NCBI RefSeq assembly: GCF_000482485.1
Contig: NZ_AXVK01000001.1
Location: 372,001 to 436,000 of the forward strand
Direction of reading: 5' to 3'
Source of the DNA: Paucisalibacillus globulus DSM 18846
Lineage (GTDB): Bacteria; Bacillota; Bacilli; Bacillales; Amphibacillaceae
Length of the DNA: 64,000 bases
A model generated the notes under the pieces. It did not search any database, was not told where the DNA came from, and saw only the letters and a program-made list of their open reading frames with translations. How positions within the stretch are numbered: the first letter of the stretch is position 1; each line of letters starts with the position of its first letter. The translations under genes were made by a program, and so were the position numbers. Positions 59,575 to 64,000 of this stretch are shown here, piece by piece.

Positions 59575-61326
59575 GTGGATACATTTAGGAAGCTTAAAGA
59601 ATTTTATTGGCCGTACCGAAAGTACTTTATTTGGTCATTGTTTTTCTTGTTCTTTGTAACGGTCATAACAGTTGTGTATCCTATTATCTTACAGATAACA
59701 ATCGATGATGTGGTAGGAGGAGAGAGATATGAATTAATACCATGGATCTCATCAATCTTCGTAATACTAATGTTAATCAAAGGGATTGCAACTTTTTTTC
59801 ATCAATATTTAGCGGAACGTTTTGGAGTTGTCGCTGTTTATAAATTACGTGATGCACTTTATAAAAAACTTCAAATTCTATCCTTTAAATATTATGATAA
59901 TGCGAAAACAGGGGATATTATGTCCCGTCTCACATCTGATGTGGAAGGATTTCGCTTTTTCCTTTCCTTTGGATTTGCTGAATTAATTCGAATTGTTTTA
60001 TTGATAGGAATTAGTTTAAGTGTCATGTTTTATTATTCTGTACCGTTAACACTTGTAACAATGGCAGCTATGCCGTTCTTGATTATTGTTGTTATGAAAT
60101 TTGAGAAGGTTGCACATCCAGCATTTCGTGGCATTCGTAAATCCTTTGGAAGGCTAAATACGAGGGTTCAAGAAAATATTAGTGGAATGCAGACAGTAAA
60201 ATCATTATCGCGAGAGGATTATGAAATAGGAAGATTCTCTACAAGTAATGATGACTATCGTCAAAATTATATTAGCACTTCCGAACTTTGGGCAAAATTC
60301 TTCCCATTAATGGAATTTATAGGGAATGTTAGTGCTGTAGCATTACTTGCATTTGGGGGTCACCTAGTAATAAGCGGGACTCTTGCATTAGGAGAACTAG
60401 TAGCGTTCTTTAGTCTTGTTTGGTATATCATGGGACCGCTTATGAACGTTGGATACGTAATTAATATGTTCTCGCAAGCTAAAGCATCTGGAGAGCGTTT
60501 AAGAGAAATCCTCGAAGAACATGAGGACATTGCTGTAAAAGAGGATGCTGTAAAAGAATCGATTAAAGGCCATGTGACCTTTAAAGATGTAACATTAACA
60601 TATACAAAAGATGATGATTCAGCCTTGAAGAAAATTAACTTCGATGCACCTCCTGGTAAAACTATTGGTTTGATCGGAGCAACAGGGTCTGGTAAGACTA
60701 GTATTACGCAATTAATTACCCGTTTTTATGAGCCAGAGAATGGTGAAGTATTAATCGATGGAAGGCATGTTAAAGAGTACGATTTAAAGACATTAAGAAA
60801 TCATATTGGTTTTGTATTACAGGAATCTTTCTTATTCTCAACTTCTATAAGGGAAAATATTGCATATGGTAATCCAGATGCAACCGATGATCAAATTATC
60901 GATGCTGCTAAGCGCGCTCAAGCACATGATTTTATCATGGAAATGCCTAAAGGCTATGATACCTTACTAGGAGAAAGAGGGATGGGGCTTTCCGGTGGGC
61001 AAAAACAGCGTATTGCTATTGCTCGTGCCATTTGTGTTGATCCTAGTATTCTAGTTTTAGATGATGCTACTAGTGCAGTAGATATGGAAACAGAATTCCA
61101 AATTCAAAAAGCGCTGAAAGAAGTTATGAAGGGACGTACATCATTTATCATTGCTCATCGTATTTCATCTCTAAAACATGCTGATGAAATACTAGTACTC
61201 GACGATGGTAATGTAATTGAACGGGGAACACATGATGAATTGCTTAAGAAAGATAATGGAGCATATAAACGAATTTACGACATTCAATATCAAGATCATG
61301 ATGTAATCATGAATTCTGTGGTGTAA
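59575..61326 (+). CDS. Heterodimeric ABC exporter, half-transporter 1 (degenerate catalytic site)
   Basis: About 583 residues: six membrane helices (about 17-305), then an ATPase with Walker A GATGSGKTS, signature LSGGQKQRIAIARA and Walker B LVLDDATSAVD. The catalytic Glu after Walker B is Asp, so this subunit forms the degenerate site of the pair, like TM287 or BmrC. GTG 59575 is chosen since GGGGGAGG precedes it by about 8 bases; the TTG at 59557 lies at that site. Partner gene follows by 12 bases. Likely exports drugs, lipids or peptides; substrate unknown. Confidence 0.9.
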   Translation: MDTFRKLKEFYWPYRKYFIWSLFFLFFVTVITVVYPIILQITIDDVVGGERYELIPWISSIFVILMLIKGIATFFHQYLAERFGVVAVYKLRDALYKKLQILSFKYYDNAKTGDIMSRLTSDVEGFRFFLSFGFAELIRIVLLIGISLSVMFYYSVPLTLVTMAAMPFLIIVVMKFEKVAHPAFRGIRKSFGRLNTRVQENISGMQTVKSLSREDYEIGRFSTSNDDYRQNYISTSELWAKFFPLMEFIGNVSAVALLAFGGHLVISGTLALGELVAFFSLVWYIMGPLMNVGYVINMFSQAKASGERLREILEEHEDIAVKEDAVKESIKGHVTFKDVTLTYTKDDDSALKKINFDAPPGKTIGLIGATGSGKTSITQLITRFYEPENGEVLIDGRHVKEYDLKTLRNHIGFVLQESFLFSTSIRENIAYGNPDATDDQIIDAAKRAQAHDFIMEMPKGYDTLLGERGMGLSGGQKQRIAIARAICVDPSILVLDDATSAVDMETEFQIQKALKEVMKGRTSFIIAHRISSLKHADEILVLDDGNVIERGTHDELLKKDNGAYKRIYDIQYQDHDVIMNSVV

Positions 61327-61338
61327 GGGGGGATTTAA

Positions 61339-63180
61339 TTGGCTAATAAAGAAGAAAAAATAAGAGATAAACGACACTTAAAACGATTTTATTATACTGT
61401 CGATCAAGCAATTGAAAAACCCTTTAACTGGAAACAAATCTGGCGTTTATTTGTTTATTTAAAGCCTTATACAAAAACATATTTACTTGGTGCAATAATT
61501 ACGATGATCATATCTACTGCTATTAGATTAGCGATACCAATCTTAATTGGTAAAGCTGCATTTGACATTGCAATAGAAAATAAAGATACAACATTGTTAA
61601 TCTATTTGGTTATCACAATAGCAGTGCTTTATTTAATCAGTTATGGGGCCAATTATTTACGAATTAAATGGGTCAACCTACTTGGTCAAAATGTTATTTA
61701 TGATCTAAGGCAACATTTATTTACCCATGTACAAGGATTATCAAATAACTTCTTTGATTCTAAATCAGCAGGGTCAATCTTAGTTAGAATAATGAATGAC
61801 ACAAATTCACTACAAGATCTATTCTCTAATGGTATTATCAATCTATTAATGGACATTGCAACATTACTAGGTATCGTTACGATACTATTTACATTAAGTC
61901 CAAAATTAGCTATCGCGGTTATGGTAATTCTACCGTTAATGTTCTTCATTTCAACTGTTCTTAGAAGGAAAATTAGACGTACTTGGCAAGAGGTTCGTAT
62001 TCAACAATCTCGGATGAATTCGCATTTGAATGAAAGTATACAAGGTATTCGTATTACCCAATCCTTTACACAGGAAAAAGAAAATACAGAGTTCTTTGAT
62101 GGATTAAATACGGATAACTATAATGCATGGATTAATGCAACGAAAAAAAGTGCAATGTTCCGTCCTTTTGTAGAAATGAGTAATGCCATCGGTACAGTAA
62201 TTTTGATTGCTTACGGTGCACATCTAATACTATTAGGACCTACTAATGGCGGAATCGAACTTGGAACCTTTATTGCATTTGCTTTCTTCTTGGGAATGTT
62301 CTGGGATCCAATTTCTAGACTTGGTCAAATGTATAATCAGTTATTAGTTGCCATGGCATCATCTGAGCGTATTTTTGAGTACCTAGATGAGAAGCCAAAT
62401 GTTGATGAAGTTGAAAATCCTTTTGACTTTAAAGAAATGAAAGGTCATATAGAGTTTGATAAAGTTCAATTCTCATATGATCAAGATAGAATTGCTCTTC
62501 ATGAGATATCACTTGAAATGAAATCAGGTCAAACAATCGCGTTAGTTGGTCATACCGGAAGTGGTAAATCAACGATTGCAAACTTAATTAGTCGCTTCTA
62601 TGATCCGACAACAGGTCAGGTTAAAATTGATGGTCAAAATTTACGTGAAGTATCCCTAAGGAGTCTGCGTCAACATATTAGTGTTGTACTTCAGGATACT
62701 TTTATCTTCTCAGGTACAATCATGGATAATATTCGCTTTGGAAGGCCTGATGCAAGTGATGATGAGATTATTGAGGCTGCTAAAATGGTAGGAGCACATG
62801 ATTTCATCTCTCGCTTAGCAAGTGGTTATCAAACAGAGGTAGAGGAAAGAGGTAATATACTATCAGCAGGAGAAAGACAATTATTATCTTTTGCTCGTGC
62901 ACTGTTAGCAAATCCAAGCATTATTATTTTGGATGAAGCAACGGCTAGTATTGATACAGAAACAGAATTAAAGATACAAGCAGCACTTCGAAAACTATTG
63001 AAGGGAAGAACTGCTATAATTATTGCACATAGACTCTCTACTATCCGAGAAGCAGATAATATCTTTGTTTTAGAACAAGGTAAGATATTAGAAAATGGTA
63101 ATCATCAGGAGTTAATGGAACTTAAAGGTGAATATTACGAATTAGTACGTTCACAGTTTCAAATGCTAGATGCAATCTAG
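61339..63180 (+). CDS. Heterodimeric ABC exporter, half-transporter 2 (active catalytic site)
   Basis: The 613 residues have an N-terminal extension of about 40 residues (KIRDKRHLKRFYYTVDQAIE), six membrane helices and an ATPase with Walker A GHTGSGKST, a variant signature LSAGERQL and an intact Walker B ILDEATASID. Its consensus Glu pairs with the normal LSGGQ of the first subunit, and its variant signature with the Asp of the first. That asymmetry is diagnostic of heterodimers such as TM287/288 and BmrCD. TTG start at 61339 after GGGGGG. Confidence 0.9.
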   Translation: MANKEEKIRDKRHLKRFYYTVDQAIEKPFNWKQIWRLFVYLKPYTKTYLLGAIITMIISTAIRLAIPILIGKAAFDIAIENKDTTLLIYLVITIAVLYLISYGANYLRIKWVNLLGQNVIYDLRQHLFTHVQGLSNNFFDSKSAGSILVRIMNDTNSLQDLFSNGIINLLMDIATLLGIVTILFTLSPKLAIAVMVILPLMFFISTVLRRKIRRTWQEVRIQQSRMNSHLNESIQGIRITQSFTQEKENTEFFDGLNTDNYNAWINATKKSAMFRPFVEMSNAIGTVILIAYGAHLILLGPTNGGIELGTFIAFAFFLGMFWDPISRLGQMYNQLLVAMASSERIFEYLDEKPNVDEVENPFDFKEMKGHIEFDKVQFSYDQDRIALHEISLEMKSGQTIALVGHTGSGKSTIANLISRFYDPTTGQVKIDGQNLREVSLRSLRQHISVVLQDTFIFSGTIMDNIRFGRPDASDDEIIEAAKMVGAHDFISRLASGYQTEVEERGNILSAGERQLLSFARALLANPSIIILDEATASIDTETELKIQAALRKLLKGRTAIIIAHRLSTIREADNIFVLEQGKILENGNHQELMELKGEYYELVRSQFQMLDAI

Positions 63181-63229
63181 TTCATAAAAGCAAGCTGTTC
63201 ATAATTGTTTTTAATTGAATAGTCGATGG

Positions 63230-63690
63230 AAACTGTGCTGTAACTAATGATTTTAGATTGAGCACCAAACCCGATCCGGAAATACACTTCGCTTTCCATG
63301 GGCGGCTGATGAGCCTCCTCGCGCTTACGCACTGCGGGGTCTCACCGATGCCTATCTTCCCATAGGACAAGGAAAGCTTCTTAGTAAAACATCGCACGCA
63401 GAAAAAGTGGTTTTCTTTTTCAAGGAGTCTCCGTGTATTTCCGGAGCTAATTTGGAGTTCCATTATCTATACGCTTTCTTAAATTAGAACATTAAATTAG
63501 CGTAGGCAGAATACGAAGACTCCTGCGGGAACAGCACGTGTCCGAAGACCCCGCAGCGGTGGTCTTTCCGCGAGGAGGCTGAGGCCGTGCCCGCGGAAAG
63601 TGGAGTATTCTGCCGGAGCGGTAGCATAGCAGTTCACTCACTCCATTCATTAAGAGCAAAGGGCAATATACAGTAGTTACCGCACAGTCT
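63230..63690. mobile_element. GC-rich palindromic element C (461 bp, MITE-like, inverted relative to A and B)
   Basis: Ends AAACTGTGCTGTAACT (63230-63245) and AGTTACCGCACAGTCT (63675-63690). The order of halves is reversed: the CCGGAAATACAC half comes first and the half ending GTATTCTGCCGGAGCGG second. The left half carries the AGGACAAGGAAAGCTT...CATCGCACGCAG module also found in element B. Inserted between the exporter stop codon and the next terminator. No coding content. Confidence 0.8.
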
Positions 63691-63727
63691 ATTCAAACTG
63701 CAACAAACTTTTGAAAAAGCTGTATTT

Positions 63728-63762
63728 AAAGAAGCAAATCCTAAAGGAATTGCTTCTTTTTC
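63728..63762 (+). terminator. Terminator beyond element C
   Basis: AAAGAAGCAA (63728-63737) pairs with TTGCTTCTTT (63750-63759), then T-run. Probably the original terminator of the ABC exporter operon, now separated from it by element C. Confidence 0.75.
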
Positions 63763-63812
63763 ATTGAATTGTTAAAGTATTAATTATTAGGATTTACATT
63801 GGAGGAACTATT

Positions 63813-64000
63813 ATGAGAAAAGAATTTGCCGTGATTGGTTTAGGGCGATTTGGGGGAAGTATTTGTCAGGAGTTAAGTAGAGAAGGTATGGAAGTACTAG
63901 CGATAGATCGTGATGAAGAAAGAGTTAATCAGTATAAACATATTGCCTCACATGCCGTAATTGCTGATTCAACAGATGAAACAACACTTAAAGAATTAGG
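63813..64000 (+). CDS. ktrC: KtrC, K+ channel gating subunit (RCK), N-terminal part
   Basis: Cytosolic ring protein that gates a Ktr K+ channel by binding ATP/ADP and c-di-AMP. The 62 visible residues are the start of the RCK_N Rossmann fold, KEFAVIGLGRFGGSICQELS with GxGxxG, then VLAIDRDEERVNQY and IASHAVIADSTDE; the wording is closer to KtrC than KtrA. GGAGGAAC precedes ATG 63813. The gene runs off the window. Confidence 0.92.
   Translation, partial: MRKEFAVIGLGRFGGSICQELSREGMEVLAIDRDEERVNQYKHIASHAVIADSTDETTLKEL

Noticed and set aside
63182-63463. 93-codon minus-strand frame inside element C
   Set aside because: Made of repeat sequence; no start signal and no protein-like pattern.
1-64000. 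CRISPR arrays, rRNA, tRNA, replication origin
   Set aside because: No regularly spaced repeats, rRNA segments, cloverleaf-type sequences with CCA-adjacent T-loops, or DnaA-box clusters were noticed by eye.

Overview
The window reads as chromosome of a low-GC, endospore-forming member of the Bacillaceae, most like halotolerant genera such as Oceanobacillus, Virgibacillus or Ornithinibacillus (inferred from gene content, not from rRNA). Evidence: two spore operons (a GerA-type germinant receptor and a SpoVA2-type DPA channel cluster), a Spo0E-type phosphatase, SpoIID-like and coat-like proteins, AGGAGG Shine-Dalgarno sites with many TTG/GTG starts, and gene order shared with the Bacillus subtilis patA-ykyB-ykuE-fadH-darB-dapH-dapL-ykuS-ktrC block. 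No rRNA, tRNA, CRISPR array or prophage was seen.

Layout. 1-6.3 kb: end of a type II pantothenate kinase gene, an SOS-type Y-family polymerase with a LexA box, a tyrosine-rich small protein, a chemoreceptor, and a Vga-like ABC-F ribosome-protection gene behind a transcription attenuator. 6.3-8.3 kb: an NprR-like quorum-sensing receptor with its 44-residue secreted pro-peptide, plus palindromic promoter sites. 8.3-19.2 kb: S13 D,D-peptidase, AHSA1-like protein, topoisomerase III, uracil permease with a PyrR attenuator, SpoIID/LytB protein, type II NADH dehydrogenase, VanW-like protein, YceI. 19.4-27.4 kb: holin-amidase pair, M3 oligopeptidase, TPP riboswitch and thiT, zinc-ribbon microprotein, a large permease and glutamate dehydrogenase.

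27.4-36 kb is a spore island on the minus strand: a gerA-gerB-gerC operon with a small two-helix fourth subunit, then a seven-gene spoVA2-type operon (DUF1657, YhcN/YlaJ lipoprotein, SpoVAC, SpoVAD, SpoVAEb, DUF1657, DUF421). A GC-rich palindromic mobile-like element lies between them. 36-48 kb: lipoprotein, YwpF, glycolate oxidase genes glcD-glcF with a CdaR-like regulator, a Ktr/Trk K+ channel followed by a PAS-GGDEF-EAL protein, a membrane S1 protease paired with a zinc-ribbon protein. 48-64 kb: signal peptidase, Spo0E-like protein, patA, EamA exporter, ykyB, a second palindromic element, Sco, a Tat-exported phosphoesterase, fadH, a decayed cation-efflux gene, darB, dapH-dapL (with patA, the acetylated DAP branch of lysine/cell-wall synthesis), ykuS, a heterodimeric ABC exporter, a third palindromic element and the start of ktrC.

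The most interesting features are the receptor/pro-peptide cassette, the attenuator and leader peptide in front of the Vga-like gene, the germinant-receptor fourth subunit, the spoVA2-type operon, and the three 0.37-0.6 kb palindromic elements with matching terminal inverted repeats and additions that occur symmetrically in both arms.
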